A DNA stretch of 5,786 nt, taken from contig VBOK01000163.1 of assembly GCA_005877565.1 (NCBI GenBank), positions 1-5,786 of the forward strand, written 5' to 3'. Positions 1 to 5,579 of the stretch are shown here, in pieces. Within the stretch, counting starts at the first letter, position 1. Every line of letters starts with the position of its first letter. The position numbers and the translations under genes are program-made. Origin of the DNA: Nitrospirota bacterium (GTDB taxonomy: Bacteria > Nitrospirota > Nitrospiria > Nitrospirales > NS-4). Below the pieces are notes generated by a model that was not told the origin of the DNA, did no database searches, and saw only the letters and a list, made by a program, of their open reading frames with translations.

Positions 1-714
1 GATGCAGACATCGTGAGCTACACCATCGGGGGGCGAAAGTATGTGGGCTGGCCCCAGTTCGAGCGGGAGATGCTGGAGGAGTTCCGAGCGGTGACGCGGC
101 TCGAGATCCCGATCATCGAGTTGAAGGTGTGGACCCGCGGCGAGGTCGCCTGGTTCGCGATGGAACTCGACTACATCCGCTACATCGGTGCCGGTTCAGA
201 TCGTCGCCAGATGGTGCTTCCGTTGCGTGAGACAGGCGTGCTCGAGCGCCGAGACGGCGAATGGATCCTGACGGCGTGGCATGAGTCCTTCCGCACTGAG
301 GTTTCTCCGCTGGCAGTTCCCGATCCCGTTCCATGTGCGGTGGGGCAGCCGACCGGGACAGCCGGCCTCGCGATCCGGATCCCAGACCTCAGCGGCGAAT
401 GGGAGGTGCAGGAGGAGGACAAGTCCTACAAGGCCACGCTCGATCGTCACGGCAATGGTCTGTATTCCTGGCAGAGCGGACGGATCGTGACCACCGTGAT
501 CGCCGGGCAGAAGTGGCAGGGCACCTGGCAGCAGGCCGGCAATGACCGGGAAGGCGGGTTCGAACTGGTGCTGTCCGAGGATGGTTCGCAGGCCAGAGGG
601 GTCTGGTGGTACACCCGAGTCGGCGAGAAGAGCGACATCCCGCCACGCCAATGGGGGGGCAGCTATGTCTGGAAACGAACGAGCACGGGCCCGACGGCAG
701 GAAACGTTCGGTGA
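1..714 (+). CDS. SnoaL-like domain protein with C-terminal beta-rich domain (5' end outside window)
   Basis: The frame is open from base 1 to the TGA at 712-714 (237 residues). A GTG at 13 has no ribosome binding site before it and lies inside the domain, so the true start is probably upstream of the window. Residues about 1-97 resemble the SnoaL-like (SnoaL_3, NTF2-fold) family: a VSYTIGGRKYVGW-type strand, a helix with EREMLEEF, then 'EVAWFAMELDY' and a closing 'RRDGEWILTAWHESF', typical of the last two strands. The first helices of the fold would be the missing part. After a linker, residues about 126-230 form a second region rich in W, G and strand-like stretches (SGEWEVQEE, WQGTWQQ, GVWWYTR, WGGSYVWKR) that I cannot name. 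No signal peptide or catalytic set is visible. NTF2-fold proteins include enzymes and ligand-binding proteins, so no reaction is assigned. It runs convergently towards the metal importer operon and is probably unrelated to it. The domain call is fairly safe; the function is unknown. Confidence 0.75.
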   Translation, partial: DADIVSYTIGGRKYVGWPQFEREMLEEFRAVTRLEIPIIELKVWTRGEVAWFAMELDYIRYIGAGSDRRQMVLPLRETGVLERRDGEWILTAWHESFRTEVSPLAVPDPVPCAVGQPTGTAGLAIRIPDLSGEWEVQEEDKSYKATLDRHGNGLYSWQSGRIVTTVIAGQKWQGTWQQAGNDREGGFELVLSEDGSQARGVWWYTRVGEKSDIPPRQWGGSYVWKRTSTGPTAGNVR

Positions 715-735
715 AGGCGATGCGCGAAGCGTTTC
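701..735. terminator. Possible shared stem-loop between convergent genes
   Basis: GAAACGTTCG (701-710) can pair with CGAA (725-728) plus CGTTTC (730-735), giving ten base pairs with one bulged G at 729 and a 14-nt loop. It spans both convergent stop codons (712-714 on +, 734-736 on -). There is no T-run on either side, so it is not a canonical intrinsic terminator. It could still stabilise 3' ends or help termination in both directions. Seen: the pairing. Inferred: the role. Confidence 0.35.
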
Positions 736-1555
736 AGGAGAGCGCGGGCTTGGGCGCCCGTTTGGGGGAGAGCGCGACGGCGACAAAGAACACGCCGGTG
801 GCGAGGAGCACGATGGCCGGACCGGTCGGCAGGTCAAACTGGAACGACAGCAGGACGCCTGCGACGGAGACGAGCACACCGATCGCCACCGAGTAAGCCA
901 TCATCCGGTGCAGGCTGGACGTCAGTTGATACGCGGTGGCCGCCGGGATCAGCAGCAGCGCGAAGACCAGGATCGCGCCGACGGTCTTGAGCGAGACGAC
1001 GATCGTGAGCGCCACGAGGGTCAACAGCAGGAAGAAGAACCGCCGCGCCGGCACCCCTGACGCTTCGGCCATCTCCTGGTCGAAGGCGAGGAAGAAGAAC
1101 TCCTTGGCGAAGAGGGCCAGGAGACCGATCACGACCGCTGCTAGGCCGGCGGTCAGTTTGAGCTCGTCGGCCGTCACCGAGAGAATGCTGCCGAACAGGT
1201 ACCCGTACACCTCCGCGTTGTAGGTCTTCATCAGGCCGATGAAGAGGATCGCGAGCGCCATGGTGGCGGTGTAGGAGATGCCGATGCTCACGTCGAGCTT
1301 CATGCGCCCGCGTTCTTCCAGCAGCCCGGTGATCCAGGCCGTCCCCAGGCCGAACGCGATGGCGAACGGCATCGGCGGGCCGCCGAGCAGGTAGGCCAGC
1401 GCCACACCGGCGAACGCCGCGTGGGCCGTCCCGGCGCCGATGAAGGCCAGCCCCCGCAGCACCACGAAGACGCCGATCGCGGCGCAGACCCCGCCAGTGA
1501 GGACCGCCGCCATCAGTGAGCGCTGGAGAAACCCGAGCGTGAGGAAGTCAACCAT
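734..1555 (-). CDS. Metal ABC transporter permease (ZnuB/TroC-like, ABC-3 family)
   Basis: This 273-residue protein is the membrane-spanning subunit of a divalent metal importer in the cytoplasmic membrane. It has about eight or nine hydrophobic segments (near residues 14-34, 38-58, 62-80, 93-109, 131-150, 174-194, 194-210, 218-238, 243-263). Family hallmarks are visible: AHAAFAGVAL (44-53) after the second segment, the cytoplasmic DQEMAEASGV (159-168) that contacts the ATPase, LVFALLLIPAATA (196-208) and SFQFDLPTGPAIVL (237-250). Length is normal for the family. The ATG at 1553-1555 shares its A with the TGA of the ATPase gene (TGATG), and no Shine-Dalgarno is seen, so translation probably depends on coupling to the upstream gene. 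It is the last gene of the operon. Which metal is carried (Zn, Mn or Fe) cannot be read from this subunit. Confidence 0.93.
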   Translation of the reverse strand: MVDFLTLGFLQRSLMAAVLTGGVCAAIGVFVVLRGLAFIGAGTAHAAFAGVALAYLLGGPPMPFAIAFGLGTAWITGLLEERGRMKLDVSIGISYTATMALAILFIGLMKTYNAEVYGYLFGSILSVTADELKLTAGLAAVVIGLLALFAKEFFFLAFDQEMAEASGVPARRFFFLLLTLVALTIVVSLKTVGAILVFALLLIPAATAYQLTSSLHRMMAYSVAIGVLVSVAGVLLSFQFDLPTGPAIVLLATGVFFVAVALSPKRAPKPALS

Positions 1556-1557
1556 CA
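1553..1557 (-). promoter_or_regulatory. TGATG stop-start overlap coupling ATPase and permease genes
   Basis: On the minus strand the ATPase stop TGA (1557-1555) and the permease start ATG (1555-1553) share one base. The 20 nt before the ATG contain no purine-rich ribosome binding site. This arrangement is known to support termination-reinitiation, which would keep the two subunits in step. Confidence 0.7.
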
Positions 1558-2385
1558 GTTGTGATGGTGGTCTGCGACGATGACGTGTCCGGTGTCGGTG
1601 GTCAGGATCTGTGGCCCGTACACCCGGGCCAGGATCTCCTTGGTGAGGACCTGCTTGGCCGACCCCAGGGCATACAGCCTGGTCTTGAGCAGGGCGAGGC
1701 GTTCCGCCAGCGGCGCGATCAGGTTGATGTCGTGCGAGACCAGCACGATGGTGAGGTGAAGTTCCTCGTGCAGGCGCTGGATCAGGTCCAGCACGTTGTG
1801 TTGGGTCGTGGTGTCGATCCCCGTGGTCGGTTCATCCAACAAGAGGATTTGCGGATGCTGGGCCAGCGCCCGCGCGATGAAGACGCGCTGCTGCTGGCCC
1901 CCAGAGAGCGCTCCGAGCGGGTGGTCGTCATAGTCCTCCATGCCGACGTCCTCGAGCGCGTGTCGCACGATCGCGAGGTCCGCCTTCCCGGGTCGCTTCC
2001 ACAGGCCGATCGCGCCGGAGCGTCCCATCAGCACGGCCTCGTGCACGGTGATCGGAAAGTTCGGGTCCACGGTGCGCTTCTGCGGGAGGTAGCCGATCCG
2101 GGCGCGGTGGTGGCATCGCAGGTTCTGGCAGGCGCAGTCGAAGATCTGGAGTGACCCGGTGGTCGGCGGCATCAATCCCAGGATGGCGCGCAACATGGTG
2201 GTCTTGCCGGATCCGTTCGGGCCGATGACGCCGACGAACTCGCCGTCCGCGATTTCCAGCGTGATGTCCTCGAGCGCCGGGCCCTGCGGGTACCGGAACG
2301 ACGCATGGTCGAACCGGATCAGGGGTTTGCCGTGCTCGTGGTCGGCGTGATGAGGATGGGTATGCGCCGGGCGGGGATGCGCCAT
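1555..2385 (-). CDS. Metal ABC transporter ATP-binding protein (ZnuC/MntB-like) with His-rich termini
   Basis: This 276-residue cytoplasmic ATPase drives the importer. Visible motifs: Walker A GPNGSGKT (55-62), Q-loop YLPQ (99-102), signature LSGGQQQR (160-167), Walker B ILLLDEP (180-186) and H-loop SHD (217-219). The sequence TVHEAVLMGR is typical of the Zn/Mn importer branch. I chose the ATG at 2383-2385: the frame also opens at a TTG (2413-2415), but that would overlap the binding-protein gene by 20 nt. With the ATG there is a 10-nt gap after the upstream TAG; the Shine-Dalgarno is weak, which suggests coupling. Unusual points: residues 1-19 hold seven His, the C-terminus ends in three His and an Asn, and a C-x-C-x4-C-H-H cluster sits at 84-93 between Walker A and the Q-loop. 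These may bind metal, but that is inference. The ATPase role is certain; the metal is not. Confidence 0.94.
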   Translation of the reverse strand: MAHPRPAHTHPHHADHEHGKPLIRFDHASFRYPQGPALEDITLEIADGEFVGVIGPNGSGKTTMLRAILGLMPPTTGSLQIFDCACQNLRCHHRARIGYLPQKRTVDPNFPITVHEAVLMGRSGAIGLWKRPGKADLAIVRHALEDVGMEDYDDHPLGALSGGQQQRVFIARALAQHPQILLLDEPTTGIDTTTQHNVLDLIQRLHEELHLTIVLVSHDINLIAPLAERLALLKTRLYALGSAKQVLTKEILARVYGPQILTTDTGHVIVADHHHN

Positions 2386-2395
2386 GGGTTTGGGC

Positions 2396-3286
2396 CTACG
2401 ATTGCAGGGCGGCAATCAGTTGTGAGACGTTGTATTCCAGCAGCGACAAGTAGGAATCGGTGCCCTTGATTGTCCCGGGGAGCGGGGAGAGGACCACGAC
2501 CCGGGCGCCGGTCTCTCCCGCGAGCGCCTGCACGATCTTCTGATTCAATTGCGGCTCGGAGACGATGACCTTGATCTTGTTGGCCTTGATCAGCCGGGCC
2601 AATTCTGCGAGGTGGGCGGCGGGCGGCTCCATGCCTGCCTGCTGGATGATGTTTCCTTCGATCCGAAAGCCGAACCGCCTGGCGAAGTACGGCCACGCCG
2701 GGTGATGAGTGATGATCCGCCGGTCCTGGAGCCCCGCCACGCGCTCCTGCAGGGTCTTTTGCGCCTGGTCCAGGCGACGCAGGTAGTCGGCCAGATAATT
2801 CAGATAGTCCTCCTTGTGCTCGGGATCCACCGCGATCAGGCCGTCCGCGATGTGCCGGACCATGACCTTGGCGTTCTCGGGGTCCAGCCAGATGTGTGGG
2901 TTGCCCGACGCGGACGAGCCGGCCGCGACCGTGTGGTCGCGGATGAGGCCGACCCCCTGGGACGTCGTGATGACCCGAAGTTGGGGATTCGCGGCGTTCT
3001 TGACGAGCCCGCTCACCCAGACTTCCAGCCCCAATCCCACCTCCAGCAGCAGATGGGCCTGCCCCAGGCTCCTGAGATCGCTGGGCTTGGGCGAATACGA
3101 GTGCTCGCTTTCCAGACCTGTGATGAGGCTCTGGACCTCCACGTGTTCCCGTCCCACTTGCTCGGCGAACTCCTTGAGCATCGGCAAGGTAGCCACGACC
3201 TTGACGGAGGCGGCGTGGCTGGTCGGCGGGTGGACGAGCGGCACGGCGAGCGCGATTGACAGCGTCATGGCGAGGGTCTGAAGCAT
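2396..3286 (-). CDS. Periplasmic metal-binding protein of ABC importer (ZnuA/TroA-like, cluster A-I)
   Basis: This 296-residue protein captures a divalent metal in the periplasm and delivers it to the permease. A Sec signal peptide is visible: hydrophobic residues about 4-19, then an AxA-like SHAAS site with cleavage near residue 25 or 26. There is no lipobox Cys, so a soluble Gram-negative-type protein is likely. The mature part follows the TroA fold: VVATLPMLKEFAEQVG, SEHSYSPKPSDL with ligand His62, NPHIWLDPENA with His131, HHPAWPYFARRFG with His195 (or 194), and SEPQLNQK with Glu244. The usual Asp of the 'LDPL' motif is Ser267 here, and the His-rich loop common in ZnuA is absent. ATG 3284-3286 was chosen because the signal peptide begins there; an upstream in-frame GTG at 3337 would add 17 polar residues. 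It is the first gene of the operon and is divergent from the radical SAM gene. Zn or Mn are both possible. Confidence 0.92.
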   Translation of the reverse strand: MLQTLAMTLSIALAVPLVHPPTSHAASVKVVATLPMLKEFAEQVGREHVEVQSLITGLESEHSYSPKPSDLRSLGQAHLLLEVGLGLEVWVSGLVKNAANPQLRVITTSQGVGLIRDHTVAAGSSASGNPHIWLDPENAKVMVRHIADGLIAVDPEHKEDYLNYLADYLRRLDQAQKTLQERVAGLQDRRIITHHPAWPYFARRFGFRIEGNIIQQAGMEPPAAHLAELARLIKANKIKVIVSEPQLNQKIVQALAGETGARVVVLSPLPGTIKGTDSYLSLLEYNVSQLIAALQS

Positions 3287-3309
3287 GGGCGGGACGGTAA
3301 CACCCTCCC
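3287..3309 (-). promoter_or_regulatory. Possible hairpin overlapping Shine-Dalgarno of the metal-binding protein gene
   Basis: On the minus strand GGGAGGG (3309-3303) is the only Shine-Dalgarno-like run before the ATG, but it lies 16 nt away, too far for normal initiation. It can pair with CCCGCCC (3293-3287) directly before the ATG, with one central A-G mismatch and a 9-nt loop. Such a stem would either hide the site or bring it closer to the start. The pairing is seen; any effect is inferred. Confidence 0.3.
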
Positions 3310-3370
3310 TATTCAATGTCAACGAAGACAAGCCCACCAGTATTCATGTAGAATCCTCGATATTCACTGA

Positions 3371-3378
3371 GAGGGGAG
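3371..3378 (+). promoter_or_regulatory. Ribosome binding site of the radical SAM gene
   Basis: GAGGGGAG lies just before two adjacent in-frame start codons, GTG (3380-3382) and TTG (3383-3385). Spacing from the GAGG core is 5 nt to the GTG and 8 nt to the TTG, so either could be used; the protein differs by one residue. Confidence 0.6.
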
Positions 3379-3379
3379 T

Positions 3380-4855
3380 GTGTTGGAAAAGGCTTTGCTA
3401 CGGCAACCGAGTGCGATCCTGCTGGTCTCGTGCTACGAACTTGGGCACCAGCCGATCGGGATCGCCATGCCGATAGGATTCCTTGAACGAGCAGGGTACG
3501 CGCCGGCAAGTCTGGACATCGCGCTCGAGAAGGTTGATCTGGAGCGCGTCAAGCAGGCGCGGTTCGTCGGGATCTCTGTGCCGATGCACACCGCCTTGCG
3601 CCTCGGTGTCGGTGTGGCCGGACTGATCCGCGAGACGAATCCGTCTTGTCATATTTGTTTCTACGGCCTCTACGCCTCGCTCAATGCAAAGTATTTACTC
3701 AATTATGTGGCGGATTCCGTGATCGGCGGGGAATACGAGACGCCACTCGTGCACCTCATCGAAGCTCTGGAGCGGGGCGACTCTCTCGAAAATGTCGAAG
3801 GGGTCAGCCATCGAGGAACGATTGTTGGGTCGCATCTGAAGCGTCTCCCGTTTGTCGTTCCAAGCCGGAATGGACTCCCTGCGTTGGAGCGGTACGCACA
3901 TCTCGAACACGACGGTGGCCAGCGCGTCGTCGGCTACGTTGAAGCCAGCCGCGGATGCCTGCATCATTGCCTGCACTGTCCCATCGTGCCGGTGTACGAA
4001 GGCCGCTTCTTCATCGTGCCAGCGGAGGTTGTCCTGGAAGATATCCGGCGGCAGGTCCGGGCCGGCGCGACCCACATCACGTTCGGCGACCCCGATTTTC
4101 TGAATGGCCCCGGCCACTCGCTGAGCATCGTGCGCGCGATGCGCGCCGAATTTCCCCGCGTGACCTTCGACTTCACGGCCAAGATCGAGCATCTCCTCAA
4201 GCACCGGGTGATCTTCTCCGAACTCGGGTCACTCGGGTGCCTCTTCGTGATTTCGGCCGTGGAATCCTTCAGCGACTTCGTGCTCGCGAAACTGGAGAAG
4301 GGGCACACGCGCGCGGATGTGTTCGCCGCGCTTGAGATCGTCCGTCAGGCGGGGATCACACTGCGCCCGTCGTTGGTGCCGTTCACTCCGTGGGCGACGC
4401 TTGACGACTATCTCGAGCTGTTCGAAATCGTGGAATCCCACGACCTGATTGATGCGACGGATCCGGTGCAGTATACGATCAGGCTGCTGATTCCGCCCGG
4501 TTCCGCCTTGCTCGCTCGTTCGGACGTTCGCCGGTTCTTAGGGCCGCTCGATCAAGCAGGCTTCCAGTACCAGTGGACCCATCCGGACCCGCGCATGGAT
4601 AAGCTCCACCAGGAGGTGAGCGCTGCCGTGGAAGCAGCCGCCAGCACCAGCGAAGATCCGGTCGCCACATTCGATCGCCTGCGGGCGATTGCGTATCGGT
4701 TCGCAAACCGGCAGCCGCCTGCACCCACGGCATCACGGACACCATTGCGTGACCGGCGTCGCCCTCCGCGGTTGACTGAGCCGTGGTTTTGCTGCGCGGA
4801 GCCGACGGAAAGCCAACTGCGTCCGCTGCACACAAAGGGACATGGCGAGGTTTGA
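3380..4855 (+). CDS. CUAEP/CCAEP-tail type radical SAM protein with N-terminal B12-binding-like domain
   Basis: This 491-residue protein is a radical SAM enzyme of unknown substrate. Residues about 12-130 look like the Rossmann-like cobalamin-binding domain often found before radical SAM cores (SAILLVSCYELGHQPIGIAMPIGFLERAGY, then FVGISVPMHTALR), but no DxHxxG cobalamin motif is present. The radical SAM core spans about 183-400: ASRGC-LHH-C-LH-C gives the CxxxCxxC cluster for the 4Fe-4S centre (Cys193, 197, 200), followed by the glycine-containing THITFGDPDFLNGP and FDFTAKIE strands. A Pro/Arg-rich linker (about 443-466) leads to the tail W469-F-C-C-A-E-P475. I recall this CCAEP/CUAEP signature as an NCBI-defined family in which the second Cys may be selenocysteine; here both codons are TGC. 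The start is GTG 3380 or TTG 3383. DUF169 follows 11 nt later, so the two are probably co-expressed. Radical SAM assignment is firm, family assignment good, function unknown. Confidence 0.9.
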   Translation: MLEKALLRQPSAILLVSCYELGHQPIGIAMPIGFLERAGYAPASLDIALEKVDLERVKQARFVGISVPMHTALRLGVGVAGLIRETNPSCHICFYGLYASLNAKYLLNYVADSVIGGEYETPLVHLIEALERGDSLENVEGVSHRGTIVGSHLKRLPFVVPSRNGLPALERYAHLEHDGGQRVVGYVEASRGCLHHCLHCPIVPVYEGRFFIVPAEVVLEDIRRQVRAGATHITFGDPDFLNGPGHSLSIVRAMRAEFPRVTFDFTAKIEHLLKHRVIFSELGSLGCLFVISAVESFSDFVLAKLEKGHTRADVFAALEIVRQAGITLRPSLVPFTPWATLDDYLELFEIVESHDLIDATDPVQYTIRLLIPPGSALLARSDVRRFLGPLDQAGFQYQWTHPDPRMDKLHQEVSAAVEAAASTSEDPVATFDRLRAIAYRFANRQPPAPTASRTPLRDRRRPPRLTEPWFCCAEPTESQLRPLHTKGHGEV

Positions 4856-4860
4856 GGAGG
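4854..4860 (+). promoter_or_regulatory. Strong ribosome binding site overlapping upstream stop codon
   Basis: GAGGAGG lies 6 nt before the ATG at 4867-4869 and overlaps the TGA (4853-4855) of the radical SAM gene. It decides the DUF169 start against an in-frame GTG at 4783, which would lie inside the coding sequence of the radical SAM gene and has no such site. It also implies coupled translation. Confidence 0.85.
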
Positions 4861-4866
4861 CGCGTT

Positions 4867-5565
4867 ATGGATCGCACGACACAGGGCATGCAGTTGCAGG
4901 AACTCCTCGGGTTGGCATTGCCACCGGTGGCGATCGCGTTCCGCGCCGCTGCTCCGGCGGGAATGGCTCGCATTGATGCGCCGGCGCCGGCGGGATGTGG
5001 GTACTGGCGGCTGGCCGCGGAGGGGAAGGTCTTCTACACCGAGGCGGCGGATCACTATACCTGCCCGGTAGGCGCGCACACGCATGGTGTGGATCTCCCC
5101 CCGGAGGTGGCGAAGGAGCTCAACGGTCTCGTGCAGTCCATGGTCCAGATGCAGTACATCAAGATGGAGGAGATTCCGTCCATCCCCCGCCGTCAGGGCC
5201 CGTTCGGCGTCGCGCTCTACGCCCCGCTGGCCCGCGCGCCGTTCGAGCCGGATGTCGCGCTGGTGCGCGGGACCGTCAAGCAGCTCATGCTGCTGGCGGA
5301 GGCGGCCCAGGCGGCCGGCGTCGCCGGTGGTGGCGCAACGATGGGGCGGCCCACCTGTGCGGTGCTGCCGGAAGCCTTGCAGTCCGAGCAGACGGCTACG
5401 AGCTTCGGCTGCATCGGCAACCGCGTGTACACCGGACTGGGAGACGACGAGGGTTACTATGCGATTCCCGGCGCGAACGTTGCGGACGTCGTGGGTAGGC
5501 TCGCCGTGATCGTGGAGGCAAATCGGCAGTTGGAGGCATTTCATAAATCTCGTGCGGTGCGCTAG
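4867..5565 (+). CDS. DUF169 family protein
   Basis: This 232-residue protein matches the DUF169 family, whose biochemical function I do not know. Visible conserved segments are LPPVAIAF (18-25), GCGYWRLAAEGKVFYTEAAD (43-62, with Cys44), DHYTCPVGAHTHG (62-74, with Cys66, His71 and His73), GRPTCAVLPEAL (160-171, Cys164) and SFGCIGNRVYTGL (179-191, Cys182). Four Cys and paired His in conserved blocks suggest a metal, haem or thiol site, but that is inference. There is no signal peptide or membrane segment, so it is probably cytoplasmic. Length is typical of the family. The start ATG 4867 is supported by GAGGAGG and by the conserved N-terminal helix (MQLQELLGL). It follows the radical SAM gene by 11 nt with its ribosome binding site across that stop, so the two products probably act together or are made in fixed ratio. 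Stop TAG at 5563-5565. Confidence 0.9.
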   Translation: MDRTTQGMQLQELLGLALPPVAIAFRAAAPAGMARIDAPAPAGCGYWRLAAEGKVFYTEAADHYTCPVGAHTHGVDLPPEVAKELNGLVQSMVQMQYIKMEEIPSIPRRQGPFGVALYAPLARAPFEPDVALVRGTVKQLMLLAEAAQAAGVAGGGATMGRPTCAVLPEALQSEQTATSFGCIGNRVYTGLGDDEGYYAIPGANVADVVGRLAVIVEANRQLEAFHKSRAVR

Positions 5566-5579
5566 TCTAGAAGTCGAGT

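Larger units (their letters stand above)
3287..3379. promoter_or_regulatory. Divergent control region between metal importer and radical SAM operon
   Basis: These 93 bases are clearly richer in A+T than their flanks. TATTCA occurs three times on the + strand at 3310-3315, 3341-3346 and 3361-3366. For the + strand, TAGAAT (3349-3354) is a plausible -10, with AAGACA (3325-3330) as a weak -35 at 18-bp spacing. For the - strand, a perfect TTGACA lies at 3322-3317, with a poor -10 (TACCGT, 3299-3294) 17 bp on; if that were used, the transcript would start almost at the binding-protein ATG. No convincing Zur, Fur or MntR consensus box was found. Exact promoters are uncertain; a shared regulatory role is inferred from the divergent arrangement. 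Confidence 0.5.

Noticed and set aside
196..879. 227-residue open frame on the - strand
   Set aside because: It is antisense to the SnoaL-like gene and runs into the permease gene; composition is Ser/Pro/Arg-rich and no family is recognisable. It is a by-product of high GC.
542..1060. 172-residue open frame on the + strand
   Set aside because: It overlaps the end of gene 1 and is antisense to the permease; its Asp/Glu/Arg/Gln-rich content is typical of a shadow frame.
2413..2415. TTG start adding ten residues to the ATPase
   Set aside because: It would overlap the upstream gene by 20 nt, and the extra residues are not family-like. The ATG at 2385 fits the spacing.
2549..3259. 236-residue open frame on the + strand
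   Set aside because: It is fully antisense to the metal-binding protein, which has clear family motifs; this frame has none.
3335..3337. GTG start adding 17 residues to the metal-binding protein
   Set aside because: It would place a polar stretch before the signal peptide and cover the control region. The ATG at 3286 starts directly at the signal peptide.
4853..4855. TGA of the radical SAM gene as a selenocysteine codon
   Set aside because: It lies well after the CCAEP motif, downstream translation is not family-like, and it overlaps the DUF169 ribosome binding site. It is an ordinary stop.
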